From Candidatus Zhuqueibacterota bacterium (lineage in GTDB: Bacteria > Zhuqueibacterota > Zhuqueibacteria > Residuimicrobiales > Krinioviventaceae), in assembly GCA_003854995.1 (NCBI GenBank), contig RQOI01000503.1, positions 1 to 18,171 of the forward strand: a stretch of DNA of 18,171 bases, in the 5' to 3' direction. This document shows, piece after piece, positions 7,466 through 14,445 of the stretch. Every line of letters begins with the position of its first letter. Position 1 is the stretch's first letter. Both the position numbers and the translations under genes were made by a program. The notes beneath the pieces were generated by a model. The model was given only the letters and a program-made list of their open reading frames with translations. It had not been told where the DNA came from and searched no databases.

Positions 7466-9049
7466 ATGAACAGGGTAGCTGTTGTCATCGCTTTCTGCTG
7501 CTGCAGTCTGTTGTTTTTTCAATGCGGTAAAAAAGGTACGGAACCTGGGTCAGAACGAGAATGGACCATCATGGGTTACTTTGATGGTAATAACAATCTT
7601 GATGTGAGCCAGGCGGGTACGAGTTACATCATCGAAGATGTCCAGGAGATGGAAAAAATTGGCTCGTCGGATGCAGTGACGGCCGTCGTCATGGTCAGCT
7701 CGTTAAAGACCGGCGGCAACTCGAACTATTATCTTGTCGGAAAACATCCGGACGAGTTGCCGGACAAAATCAGCTCCACGAAGTTGAAAGACCTGGGGAC
7801 AAAAGATATGTCAGATCCCCAATGCTTGAAGGATTTCATCACCTGGGCAAAGACCAATTACCCTGCCAAACGCTATGCTCTCATCATCAACGATCACGGC
7901 GGTGGGTGGCGCGGTGTTTGCGAGGATGAACAGAACGGCGCCGGCGCCCTCATGTCGATGCCGAGTGTTCGCCAGGCGCTGGAGGGCGGGCCACATTTTG
8001 ATGTCATCATCTTTCATGCCTGCCTGATGAGCATGGTGGAAGTGGCGTATGAACTCAAGGACCTCGGCGACTATATGGTCGCCTGCGAGTTCACCATGCC
8101 GATGTTGAGCATTCTGGGATCCGACATATGGATGGCAGAACTGATCCAGAATCCAAAGATGCCCAGCCTCGATTTGGCGACCAAGGTGGCACAAGCTGTC
8201 TATGATAAGGGCAATGAGGCGCAGAAAATCACCCACATGGCGGTCACTGACTTGAGCAAAGTCGGCGCCCTGGGCGCGAAAGTGTCGGATCTCGGCAATC
8301 GCCTGATCACCGAAACTCGCGGTCATTGGGACGAAGTGGGACACGCGTGGGGTTTGACGCATTATACGGATCATGACGATCCGGCTTTTGTCGATTTGCG
8401 CGAATTCGTCAAAAAGATTCAACAGGAACCGAACTTGAAAGAGATCAATCTGATCATCAGCGTGGCAAACGAAGTCATCTCGGCCGTCAATGCCGCTGTC
8501 CCTTTCACCAAGACGAATGCTCCTGGATTGTCGCGCGGTGGCCTCACAGTTCACATCCCCTATACGGTGCAGCAGTTTGACTCGACAAACTATGTCAAGC
8601 TGAGGTTTAAAGAGACAAACTGGTACAACTTTGTGTCAACATTTCTCAAGAGCATCCAGCAGGCGACAGCAAACACCGTGGTCTCGGGGCGGGTTTTATG
8701 GCCAAACCACACGCTGAGCAATAATTGCATCGCCATGCTCGATTCATCGCATACCGATGACATTGTACCGCTCAGCAGCGTGAGCGTCAATCCGGCAACA
8801 GGCAATTTTCAGTTCAGCCTGAACCTGCAAAAAGCGGTTGACGTCTATGTGGAAGCGTACGATGATGCGAACGGCAATGGCAACTATGATGCCGGCGATG
8901 GCCTCGGCTGGTGGGACGTTGACGGAGATGGAAACTGGGATGATATGTTTGTGCTCAAACCGGGCGACCAGATCACCAATGCCCAGGTCGTGCTCAATAC
9001 CAATCAAGGCGCTGTCAATCTGGCAAAGAGGCAGAAAAATCCACGATAA
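7466..9049 (+). CDS. Clostripain-like (C11) cysteine peptidase, probable lipoprotein
   Basis: This 527-residue protein belongs to the clostripain (peptidase C11, caspase-like CD clan) group, whose members cleave after Arg/Lys. The catalytic dyad is visible: H144 in LIINDHGGGW and C186 in IIFHACLMSMVEVAYEL. The N terminus is a signal sequence ending LLFFQC with C20 followed by GKKG. This is a loose, Bacteroidetes-style lipobox, so surface or periplasmic lipid anchoring is likely. After the peptidase domain (about 31-400), a C-terminal region (about 415-520) resembles a beta-sandwich. It contains two Asp/Asn/Gly-rich segments at about 467-493 (DANGNGNYDAGD and DVDGDGNWDD) that look like calcium-binding loops. 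Substrate and role are unknown. Many C11 proteins are secreted proteases in FCB bacteria. Confidence 0.9.
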   Translation: MNRVAVVIAFCCCSLLFFQCGKKGTEPGSEREWTIMGYFDGNNNLDVSQAGTSYIIEDVQEMEKIGSSDAVTAVVMVSSLKTGGNSNYYLVGKHPDELPDKISSTKLKDLGTKDMSDPQCLKDFITWAKTNYPAKRYALIINDHGGGWRGVCEDEQNGAGALMSMPSVRQALEGGPHFDVIIFHACLMSMVEVAYELKDLGDYMVACEFTMPMLSILGSDIWMAELIQNPKMPSLDLATKVAQAVYDKGNEAQKITHMAVTDLSKVGALGAKVSDLGNRLITETRGHWDEVGHAWGLTHYTDHDDPAFVDLREFVKKIQQEPNLKEINLIISVANEVISAVNAAVPFTKTNAPGLSRGGLTVHIPYTVQQFDSTNYVKLRFKETNWYNFVSTFLKSIQQATANTVVSGRVLWPNHTLSNNCIAMLDSSHTDDIVPLSSVSVNPATGNFQFSLNLQKAVDVYVEAYDDANGNGNYDAGDGLGWWDVDGDGNWDDMFVLKPGDQITNAQVVLNTNQGAVNLAKRQKNPR

Positions 9050-9066
9050 TCCGAACATCTCACAAT

Positions 9067-9114
9067 TGCAAAGCTGACACTTGTCCGGCGAACCGGACAA
9101 GTGTCAGGTTTGCA
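9067..9114 (+). repeat. Near-perfect 48-nt palindrome (REP-like or transcript-end hairpin)
   Basis: Fifteen bases (9074-9088, CTGACACTTGTCCGG) are exactly repeated in inverse orientation at 9093-9107 around a CGAA loop. After a single G-G mismatch the pairing continues for six more base pairs (9067-9072 with 9109-9114), giving 21 pairs over 22 positions. No T-run follows on either strand, so it is not a canonical intrinsic terminator. It sits between the peptidase stop and queD. It could be an mRNA 3' stabiliser, a regulator-binding site or a dispersed REP-type element; a single window cannot tell. Confidence 0.85.
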
Positions 9115-9188
9115 GAGCTGCTCGTCAAGCGCGCTCATGCATCTTCATCGACACCTCATTGGCTGATGGTTTAAATCAGGATGATGCG

Positions 9189-9548
9189 ATGTACAAGCTT
9201 TTAGTCGTAGCAAAATTTTCTGCCGCCCATCGTCTGATCGATTATCCCGGCGCGTGCGAGCGCATACACGGCCATAACTGGAGGGTAAAAGTGACGGTCT
9301 GCGCTGAGGATGTTGATGAAAATGGCATGGTCATGGACCTGGTGCAGTTGAAAAAACGTATTGATGACTGCGTCGCGCAGTTTGATCATCGCGTGATCAA
9401 CGACGTGCCGCCTTTTGACCAGCTCAATCCCACTTCTGAAAATCTGGCAAAATATCTGTATCACGCCATCGCTGAGCAGCTGGACCTGTCCGTGCATTCG
9501 GTGCAAGTGGCTGAAATGGATGATTATGCCGTCGTTTATCAGCCGTGA
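9189..9548 (+). CDS. queD: 6-pyruvoyl-tetrahydropterin synthase / 6-carboxy-tetrahydropterin synthase (QueD-like)
   Basis: The family converts dihydroneopterin triphosphate either to 6-carboxy-tetrahydropterin, the second step of queuosine/7-deazaguanine synthesis, or to pyruvoyl-tetrahydropterin. The zinc-binding histidines are H14 (FSAAHRL) and H27/H29 (RIHGHNW). The catalytic set C23, D66-H67 (FDHRVIND) and substrate-binding E109 (VAEMDDYAVVY) are all present, and the 119-residue length is typical. An ATG start at 9189 is chosen since AGGA (9178-9181) precedes it and homology starts there; the longer open frame runs back through the palindrome. No other queuosine gene is nearby, so QueD versus PTPS function rests on family likelihood. 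Confidence 0.85.
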   Translation: MYKLLVVAKFSAAHRLIDYPGACERIHGHNWRVKVTVCAEDVDENGMVMDLVQLKKRIDDCVAQFDHRVINDVPPFDQLNPTSENLAKYLYHAIAEQLDLSVHSVQVAEMDDYAVVYQP

Positions 9549-9549
9549 C

Positions 9550-9580
9550 GAGTCTGCTGAATCATCAGCTGCTCATTTTT
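9550..9580 (+). terminator. Probable intrinsic terminator after queD
   Basis: Two bases after the queD stop codon, GCTGA (9556-9560) and TCAGC (9565-9569) form a tight 5-bp hairpin with an ATCA loop. The stem extends through an internal loop to GAG/CTC (9550-9552 with 9572-9574) and is followed by ATTTTT. It is short but correctly placed to isolate queD from the aromatic operon. Confidence 0.5.
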
Positions 9581-9634
9581 GCTTCAATCGCCTCGACTAT
9601 CGTCCTGCGGTTCGTCCGACATTGACAAATTTCC

Positions 9635-9662
9635 TTGCTTGTTAGCAAAAAATAGCTATATT
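9635..9662 (+). promoter_or_regulatory. Candidate promoter of the aromatic operon
   Basis: TTGCTT (9635-9640) and TATATT (9657-9662) are 16 nt apart in an AT-rich stretch, which would start a transcript near 9669 and give a leader of about 155 nt. A good TTGACA occurs at 9622-9627 but has no -10 at a standard distance. The position just before the leader peptide supports this promoter; the assignment is by eye and tentative. Confidence 0.4.
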
Positions 9663-9690
9663 TCAATAGTATCCTTTATGGACGGTTCAT

Positions 9691-9753
9691 ATGTGTGTGA
9701 ATTCCAGCTTTTACTTTTTTGCCAATCATATTGGGAGGAGTCAGCAGCGTTAG
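9691..9753 (+). CDS. Candidate Phe/Tyr leader peptide (20 aa)
   Basis: This short frame starts with ATG, has 20 codons and ends in TAG at 9751-9753. It encodes MCVNSSFYFF (residues 1-10), so four consecutive control codons Phe-Tyr-Phe-Phe occupy 9709-9720. GGA (9680-9682) about 8 nt upstream is a modest ribosome-binding site. The stop codon falls in the loop of the antiterminator stem (9732-9780), so a ribosome that finishes the peptide would cover the 5' arm. A ribosome stalled at the Phe/Tyr codons would leave that arm free. This matches classical pheA/trp-type leader peptides, here in front of an operon that makes the precursor of Phe and Tyr. Translation is inferred from the geometry. Confidence 0.7.
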   Translation: MCVNSSFYFFANHIGRSQQR

Positions 9754-9780
9754 AGAAAAATCACCTGCTGAATCCGCCCA
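9732..9780 (+). promoter_or_regulatory. Antiterminator stem of the aromatic-operon attenuator
   Basis: The arm 9732-9747 (TGGGAGGAGTCAGCAG) pairs with 9765-9780 (CTGCTGAATCCGCCCA) at 14 of 16 positions, the two exceptions being A-G and G-A mismatches. The loop is 17 nt (9748-9764) and contains the leader-peptide stop codon. The 3' arm includes 9776-9780, which is also the start of the terminator 5' arm, so the two hairpins cannot coexist. A weaker alternative pairing of TCCTTT (9672-9677) with 9734-9739 could act as the 1:2 protector when the leader is not translated. Confidence 0.75.
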
Positions 9781-9808
9781 CTGCTTTGTCAGAGTGGGCT
9801 TTTTTTTT
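9776..9808 (+). terminator. Attenuator terminator before the chorismate mutase gene
   Basis: GCCCACT (9776-9782) and AGTGGGC (9793-9799) form a perfect 7-bp stem with a 10-nt loop, followed by nine T (9800-9808). It ends 15 nt before the first structural gene's ATG, so it must be read through for the operon to be expressed. It is mutually exclusive with the antiterminator stem at 9732-9780. Confidence 0.9.
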
Positions 9809-9823
9809 ATATATGAGGGACAA

Positions 9824-10102
9824 ATGAATCTATCAGACTGTCGTCAGGCCATTGATGATATCGATGATCAACTGCTGGAAATACTAAATCAGCGCGCCAG
9901 ACTGGCGATCAAGATTGCGCAGGAAAAGTTTGACCATCGGATTGCCGTGGCCGCGTCCTCGCGCGAGGAAGAAATATATAAAAGGCTATGTGGGCGGAAC
10001 AAAGGCCCCCTGCAGGAACAGCATGTTCGCGAGATTTTCGCTGCGATCTTTTCGACGTCAAAAAAATTGCAGCATTTATATCAGTCATTTCAAGATGTAT
10101 AG
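9824..10102 (+). CDS. Chorismate mutase, AroQ class, stand-alone
   Basis: Chorismate mutase rearranges chorismate to prephenate, the branch-point step for Tyr and Phe. The 92-residue all-helical AroQ fold is recognisable: CRQAIDDIDDQLLEILNQRA (6-25), K35 in AQEK, R47-E48 in SSREEE, and a final helix with SKKLQ (79-83). These correspond to the arginine, lysine, glutamate and glutamine residues lining the active site of the family. GAGGGA (9815-9820) precedes the ATG; longer readings starting in the leader would run through the terminator and are not needed. It is the first gene after the attenuator and 47 nt before DAHP synthase. AroQ and type I-beta DAHP synthase are often fused or form complexes, so physical interaction is plausible but not shown. 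Confidence 0.92.
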   Translation: MNLSDCRQAIDDIDDQLLEILNQRARLAIKIAQEKFDHRIAVAASSREEEIYKRLCGRNKGPLQEQHVREIFAAIFSTSKKLQHLYQSFQDV

Positions 10103-10149
10103 GTGTCCGGCGCTCGAAATTTCATCGTCATGCAAAGTGAGGTGTTATT

Positions 10150-11166
10150 GTGGTCATTGTCATGCGGGAGAATGCAACTGAGCAGCAAATTCAGGATGTG
10201 ACGAGCAAGTTGCATGAATTTGGTTTGAATGTTCACAAAGTTGTTGGTACGCAGCGCACAATTCTCGGTGCAATTGGCGACGTCAGCAACGTCGACCATC
10301 GTGCCTTCAAGCTCATGGATGGCGTCTTTGAGGTGCATCGAATATCTGAGCCGTACAAGCTGGCCGGGAGGATATTCCACGCTGAAGACACGATCATTCG
10401 AGTCGGAGATGCCGTGTTTGGTGGAAACGAGGTGACGGTCATTGCCGGGCCGTGCTCGATCGAGAGTGCGGAGCAGTTGTTGACGATCGCCAAGGCTGTC
10501 AAGGCGGCGGGCGCCAAGGTGCTGCGCGGCGGCGCTTTCAAGCCGCGCACGTCGCCGTACGCTTTTCAGGGACTCGGTGTAGATGGCTTGAAATTGCTCA
10601 AAGAGGTGTCAATCGAATGCAAAATCCCGACAGTGAGCGAGGTCATGCGCGAGAGTCAGCTTGATTTGGTCGCAGAGTATGTCGATATTTTGCAGGTTGG
10701 CGCGCGCAACATGCAGAATTTCCCCCTGCTCATCGAGATTGGAAAAACGCGCAAGCCGGTGCTGCTCAAGCGCGGCATGTCCGCCCGCATCGAAGAGCTG
10801 CTCATGGCTGCCGAGTATATCATGGCCGGCGGCAATTACCAAATCATTCTGTGCGAGCGGGGCATTCGAACTTTTGAGAATTACACGCGGAACACGCTCG
10901 ATCTTTCGGCCATACCGGTCGTCAAAAAACTGAGCCATCTGCCGATCATTGCCGATCCCAGTCATGGGACGGGATTGCGAAACAAAGTGGCGCCCATGGC
11001 GCGCGCCGCCGTGGCTGCCGGCGCTGATGGCCTGCTCATCGAGGTGCATCACGATCCGGAGCACGCGCTCTCCGATGGCCCGCAATCGCTCCTCCCGCAG
11101 CAATTCGTCAGTCTGATGGAACAAGTTCGCATGATCGCGTCGGCCATCGGACGGAAGATCGAGTGA
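10150..11166 (+). CDS. aroF: 3-deoxy-7-phosphoheptulonate (DAHP) synthase, type I-beta with regulatory domain
   Basis: This enzyme condenses phosphoenolpyruvate and erythrose 4-phosphate, the entry into the shikimate pathway. Residues 1 to about 67 form the ferredoxin-like (ACT-like) regulatory domain seen in Thermotoga-type enzymes (IVMRENATEQQI, TILGAIGD), which binds Tyr/Phe in characterised relatives. The catalytic barrel follows, with VIAGPCSIES (97-106), KVLRGGAFKPRTSPYAFQG (123-141) and IADPSHGTG (267-275). Metal ligands C102, H272, E298 and D309 fall at exactly the positions used in the Thermotoga maritima numbering. The start is GTG at 10150 with GAGG (10139-10142) 7 nt upstream; the domain would be truncated at the next ATG. 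The length is 338 residues. Confidence 0.96.
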   Translation: MVIVMRENATEQQIQDVTSKLHEFGLNVHKVVGTQRTILGAIGDVSNVDHRAFKLMDGVFEVHRISEPYKLAGRIFHAEDTIIRVGDAVFGGNEVTVIAGPCSIESAEQLLTIAKAVKAAGAKVLRGGAFKPRTSPYAFQGLGVDGLKLLKEVSIECKIPTVSEVMRESQLDLVAEYVDILQVGARNMQNFPLLIEIGKTRKPVLLKRGMSARIEELLMAAEYIMAGGNYQIILCERGIRTFENYTRNTLDLSAIPVVKKLSHLPIIADPSHGTGLRNKVAPMARAAVAAGADGLLIEVHHDPEHALSDGPQSLLPQQFVSLMEQVRMIASAIGRKIE

Positions 11167-11176
11167 AAGGAACGCG

Positions 11177-12289
11177 ATGACGGCATTCAGCGGCTTCAAG
11201 ACGATTGCGATCGTGGGCGTTGGCCTCATCGGCGGTTCTTTCGGACTGGCGTTGAAGCGCAAGGGCTTCCTGGGGAAAATCATCGGCGTCGATCGTCCCG
11301 GCAATCTGGAAAATGCTCTGCAGCGCGGCGCCATTGATCGTGCCTGTACGCGAGAGCAGCTCAGGGAAGGCGTCGAAGAGGCAGATCTGATTTTTCTGGC
11401 TGCGCCGATCCACGTCATCCTCAGGCAGCTCGAAGAGATCAGCGACTATGTCAAAGAAGGAGCTGTCATCACTGACGCCGGCAGCATCAAACGACAGATT
11501 GTCAAGACGGCTGAGGCGCATCTGCCGAGGCGGCGTGATTTCATCGGCAGCCACCCGATGGCGGGCTCTGAATTCAAAGGCATCAACGCGGCCGATCACT
11601 TTTTGTTTGAGAACGCGACGTGGGTTCTAACCCCAGATGACGCCATCTCTCGGTCAAAAGTCAGAGCGCTTGTCGAGCTGGTCGAATTGACCGGCGCAAA
11701 AGTGCTGATCATGGACCCGCGGCTGCACGACGAGATTGCCGCGGCTGTGAGTCACTTGCCGCAAATGGCGGCACTGGCGCTGATGAATCTGGCGGCGGAC
11801 AAGAATGAGCAGAGCCCATACTTTTTAAAAATGGCTGCCGGTGGTTTCCGCGATATGACCAGAATTGCTTCGAGCCCCTATGGCATCTGGAAGTCCATCT
11901 GCCAGACGAACTCGGACATGATCAGCGCCTATATCGATTTCTATATCGAGGAACTGCGGCGAGTCAAAGGGATGATAAAAGAGCCCGATGAGCTGGAAAG
12001 GTATTTCAGCAAAGCAGCCGCCAATCGCCTCTCCATACCGACGGACACAAAAGGATTTTTGACGCCGCAGTTTGAAATTTCAGTGACCGCCATTGATCGT
12101 CCCGGCATCATCGCCTCGATGGCGACGATACTGGCGGATAATAAAATAAACATCAAAGACATGGAAGTGTTAAAAATTCGAGAAAATGAAGGCGGCACTT
12201 TCAGATTGGCATTTTCATCCGAAAATGATCAGGTCAATGCCATCGAACTGCTGCGGGCCAAAGGTTTTGATTGTCGAAAAAGAGGATAA
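11177..12289 (+). CDS. tyrA: Prephenate dehydrogenase with C-terminal ACT domain
   Basis: TyrA oxidatively decarboxylates prephenate to 4-hydroxyphenylpyruvate, committing it to tyrosine. The N-terminal Rossmann motif is VGVGLIGGSFGLAL (13-26), and GSHPMAGSEFKG (124-135) carries the catalytic-region histidine H126. The helical dimerisation domain follows. Residues about 299-366 (FEISVTAIDRPGIIASMATI...) form an ACT domain, the Bacillus-type arrangement where it gives feedback control. The length of 370 residues agrees with that class. AAAGG (11166-11170) precedes the ATG, 10 nt after the DAHP synthase stop. Arogenate specificity cannot be excluded from sequence. Confidence 0.94.
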   Translation: MTAFSGFKTIAIVGVGLIGGSFGLALKRKGFLGKIIGVDRPGNLENALQRGAIDRACTREQLREGVEEADLIFLAAPIHVILRQLEEISDYVKEGAVITDAGSIKRQIVKTAEAHLPRRRDFIGSHPMAGSEFKGINAADHFLFENATWVLTPDDAISRSKVRALVELVELTGAKVLIMDPRLHDEIAAAVSHLPQMAALALMNLAADKNEQSPYFLKMAAGGFRDMTRIASSPYGIWKSICQTNSDMISAYIDFYIEELRRVKGMIKEPDELERYFSKAAANRLSIPTDTKGFLTPQFEISVTAIDRPGIIASMATILADNKINIKDMEVLKIRENEGGTFRLAFSSENDQVNAIELLRAKGFDCRKRG

Positions 12290-12290
12290 C

Positions 12291-13580
12291 ATGTCAGATA
12301 AAAAATTGCATCCTGTGCAGTCGCTGCAAGGGACAGTTCGCGTGCCGGGTGATAAATCGATTTCGCATCGAGCTCTGATAGTCAGCGCCATCGCTGATGG
12401 GGCCTGTCGAGTATCCGGATTATCAACTGCACTGGATGTGCAGAGCACTGCAGCATGCCTGAAAGCTCTCGGAGTCAAGATCAACAAAGCCAAAGACGGC
12501 GTCATTGTCCACGGTGTGGGCATGCATGGACTGCAGCCTCCGCGGAAGGCGCTCGACGCCGGCAATTCCGGCACGACCATTCGCCTGCTCGCCGGCATGC
12601 TGGCGGCGCAGAATTTCACCGCAACGATCACCGGAGATAGATCGTTGCGCAATCGGCCCATGCGGCGAATCATCGAGCCGCTCGAGCTGATGGGCGCGCG
12701 AATCGACAGCGATGATTTCAAAGCGCCGCTGACCATCACAGGTGGACCGCTGCGTGCCATAGATTTTGCATCACCGGTGGCCAGCGCGCAGGTGAAATCG
12801 TGCATTCTGCTGGCCGGCCTGTTCGCTCGCGGCGTCACCCGCGTCACCGAGCCATACCATTCGCGCGACCATACCGAGCTGATGCTGCAGGAGATGGGAG
12901 CGAACATCCATTCTTCCGAAGCGCTGGCAGCCGTCATCGGCCCATCCGAGTTGCACGCCCGCGACATCGATGTCCCGGGAGACATCTCAGCAGCAGCGTT
13001 TTTCCTTGTCGCCGGCGCGCTGCTGCCGAATTCCACGCTGGTCATGGAGAACATTGGCGTGAACCTGTTGCGGACCGGCATTCTCACTGCATTGACATCG
13101 ATGGGGGTGAATTATCAGATCAATGATCAGGTCGAATTGAACAGAGAGCCGCGCGCGACCATCGCGGTCAAATCGGCGACCTTTCGCGCGACAACCCTCG
13201 GTGGCGCCATGATCCCTCGCATTGTCGATGAGATCCCCATCCTCGCCATCGCCGCGACGCAGGCCGAGGGTGTCACCACGATCAAAGACGCGCGCGAACT
13301 GCGCGTCAAGGAGTCGGACCGCCTGGCAGCATTGGCTGCCAATCTGACCAAAATGGGCGCCAAGGTTCGGGAAAAAGAAGATGGCCTCATCATCTCTGGT
13401 CCGACTACCTTGCACGGCGCTGAACTGGACAGTTACAATGATCATCGAATTGCCATGGCCTTCTCCATCGCCGCTCTCATCGCCGATGGCGAGACGACGA
13501 TCAAGAATGTCGACTGCGTTGATATTTCTTTTCCAGGCTTTTATGATATTTTAGAATCGATCATTCATGATGAACGCTAG
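12291..13580 (+). CDS. aroA: 3-phosphoshikimate 1-carboxyvinyltransferase (EPSP synthase)
   Basis: EPSP synthase joins shikimate 3-phosphate and PEP, the sixth pathway step. The ATG at 12291 directly follows the tyrA TAA and has AGAGGA upstream. The open frame reaches further back inside tyrA, but homology begins at LHPVQSLQGTVRVPGDKSISHRAL. Other motifs are LDAGNSGTTIRLLAG (88-102), ATITGDRSLRNRPMRR (111-126), SAQVKS (165-170), DEIPILAIAA with D313, E341 in LRVKESDR, and NDHRIAMAF (383-391). The SAQVKS and GDRSLRNRPM forms resemble class II rather than the E. coli-type class I enzymes. The length is 429 residues. It overlaps aroE by 14 nt. Confidence 0.96.
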   Translation: MSDKKLHPVQSLQGTVRVPGDKSISHRALIVSAIADGACRVSGLSTALDVQSTAACLKALGVKINKAKDGVIVHGVGMHGLQPPRKALDAGNSGTTIRLLAGMLAAQNFTATITGDRSLRNRPMRRIIEPLELMGARIDSDDFKAPLTITGGPLRAIDFASPVASAQVKSCILLAGLFARGVTRVTEPYHSRDHTELMLQEMGANIHSSEALAAVIGPSELHARDIDVPGDISAAAFFLVAGALLPNSTLVMENIGVNLLRTGILTALTSMGVNYQINDQVELNREPRATIAVKSATFRATTLGGAMIPRIVDEIPILAIAATQAEGVTTIKDARELRVKESDRLAALAANLTKMGAKVREKEDGLIISGPTTLHGAELDSYNDHRIAMAFSIAALIADGETTIKNVDCVDISFPGFYDILESIIHDER

Positions 13581-14445
13581 CACGATTTTATATGCTGTCA
13601 TCGGCGATCCAATTCAGCACTCTCTGTCGCCGGCGATGCAAAACTGGTTCATCGAGCAGTTCCGCCTGAACGCGGTCTATGCCGCCTTTCATGTCCGGAG
13701 CGAGGATTTGCGCGCCTGCATCGATGGCATGCGCGCCATGGGAATTGGCGGAATCAATGTCACGGTGCCGCACAAAGAGGCGGTCGTCGCCTGGGCTGAC
13801 GAACTGGCGGATGATGTCAGGTTGCTCGGCGCGGCCAATACGCTGAAAAACAGTGACGGTCATATCAGCGCGCACGTCACCGATCCCCATGGATTTGAAG
13901 AATCTCTGGGCGGCCATGCCGATCGTTTCAAAGGCGCGTCGGTACTGCTGTATGGCGCCGGTGGCGCGGCGCGTTCGGTCGCCTATGCCCTGGCGAAATT
14001 GGGCGTTCGGCAGCTGCTGATCGCCGAGGTTGCCGTGCAAAAGGCGTTCGAATTGGCCGAGTTGGCCAAGTCGTTCGGGATCAAGAATGCTGCAGCGCTG
14101 CAAAAGCCGCTCGCGCCCATGAAGACGATTCTCGCGAACGCGCACATTGTCATAAACGCCACTCCGGTCGGAATGCATCCCTGGCACGAAAAAACCGTTG
14201 TGGACTATCCCGATGTCATCACCGTCGACCACTTTTTCTATGATCTCGTCTATAATCCGGGCAAAACCCGATTCCTGCGCGAGGCCGAGGAGCGGGGTGC
14301 GACTGTCCAGAACGGTCTCGATATGCTCATCTTTCAGGGACTGCACTCCCTGCGCCTGTGGACGGAGCAGGAGCTGCGGCTCTCAACCGGGCAATTCAAT
14401 GATCTCAGATCTTTCATGAAAAAGCTGCTGGGAATCGATGAATAA
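13567..14445 (+). CDS. aroE: Shikimate dehydrogenase (atypical cofactor motif)
   Basis: AroE reduces 3-dehydroshikimate to shikimate. The substrate domain is clear: IGDPIQHSLSPAMQNWFIE (12-30), NVTVPHKEA with catalytic K70, NTL (91-93), catalytic D106 in HVTDPHGF, and the C-terminal NGLDMLIFQG. The nucleotide domain has GAGGAARS (130-137). Two motifs differ from the family norm. The usual N-T-D-G-x-G is V-T-D-P-H-G, and the NRT-x-x-R loop that grips the NADP 2'-phosphate reads E154-V-A-V-Q-K. An acidic residue there suggests NAD preference or dual use; this is inference. The start is 13567 or the adjacent ATG at 13570, with a weak Shine-Dalgarno and overlap with aroA. The length is 292 residues, slightly long. 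Confidence 0.92.
   Translation: MMNASTILYAVIGDPIQHSLSPAMQNWFIEQFRLNAVYAAFHVRSEDLRACIDGMRAMGIGGINVTVPHKEAVVAWADELADDVRLLGAANTLKNSDGHISAHVTDPHGFEESLGGHADRFKGASVLLYGAGGAARSVAYALAKLGVRQLLIAEVAVQKAFELAELAKSFGIKNAAALQKPLAPMKTILANAHIVINATPVGMHPWHEKTVVDYPDVITVDHFFYDLVYNPGKTRFLREAEERGATVQNGLDMLIFQGLHSLRLWTEQELRLSTGQFNDLRSFMKKLLGIDE

Noticed and set aside
9660..9823. T-box riboswitch controlling the aromatic operon
   Set aside because: The conserved T-box antiterminator sequence (AGGGTGGNACCGCG-like) is not present, and the leader is too short for a standard specifier domain.
9579..9827. Longer open frame through the whole aromatic leader, containing an ATG at 9678 and several aromatic codons including Tyr-Trp
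   Set aside because: It has no Shine-Dalgarno sequence, starts ahead of the likely transcription start, runs through the terminator without a stop, and so would not give a workable attenuator; the 9691 frame fits far better.
10609..11418. 269-residue antisense frame opposite DAHP synthase and tyrA
   Set aside because: It is a shadow of two clearly conserved genes on the + strand, with no recognisable motif or ribosome-binding site.
12215..13087. 290-residue antisense frame opposite aroA
   Set aside because: It is a shadow of a strongly conserved EPSP synthase; long antisense frames are expected from the codon usage here. The same holds for 2589-3182 and 13588-14346.
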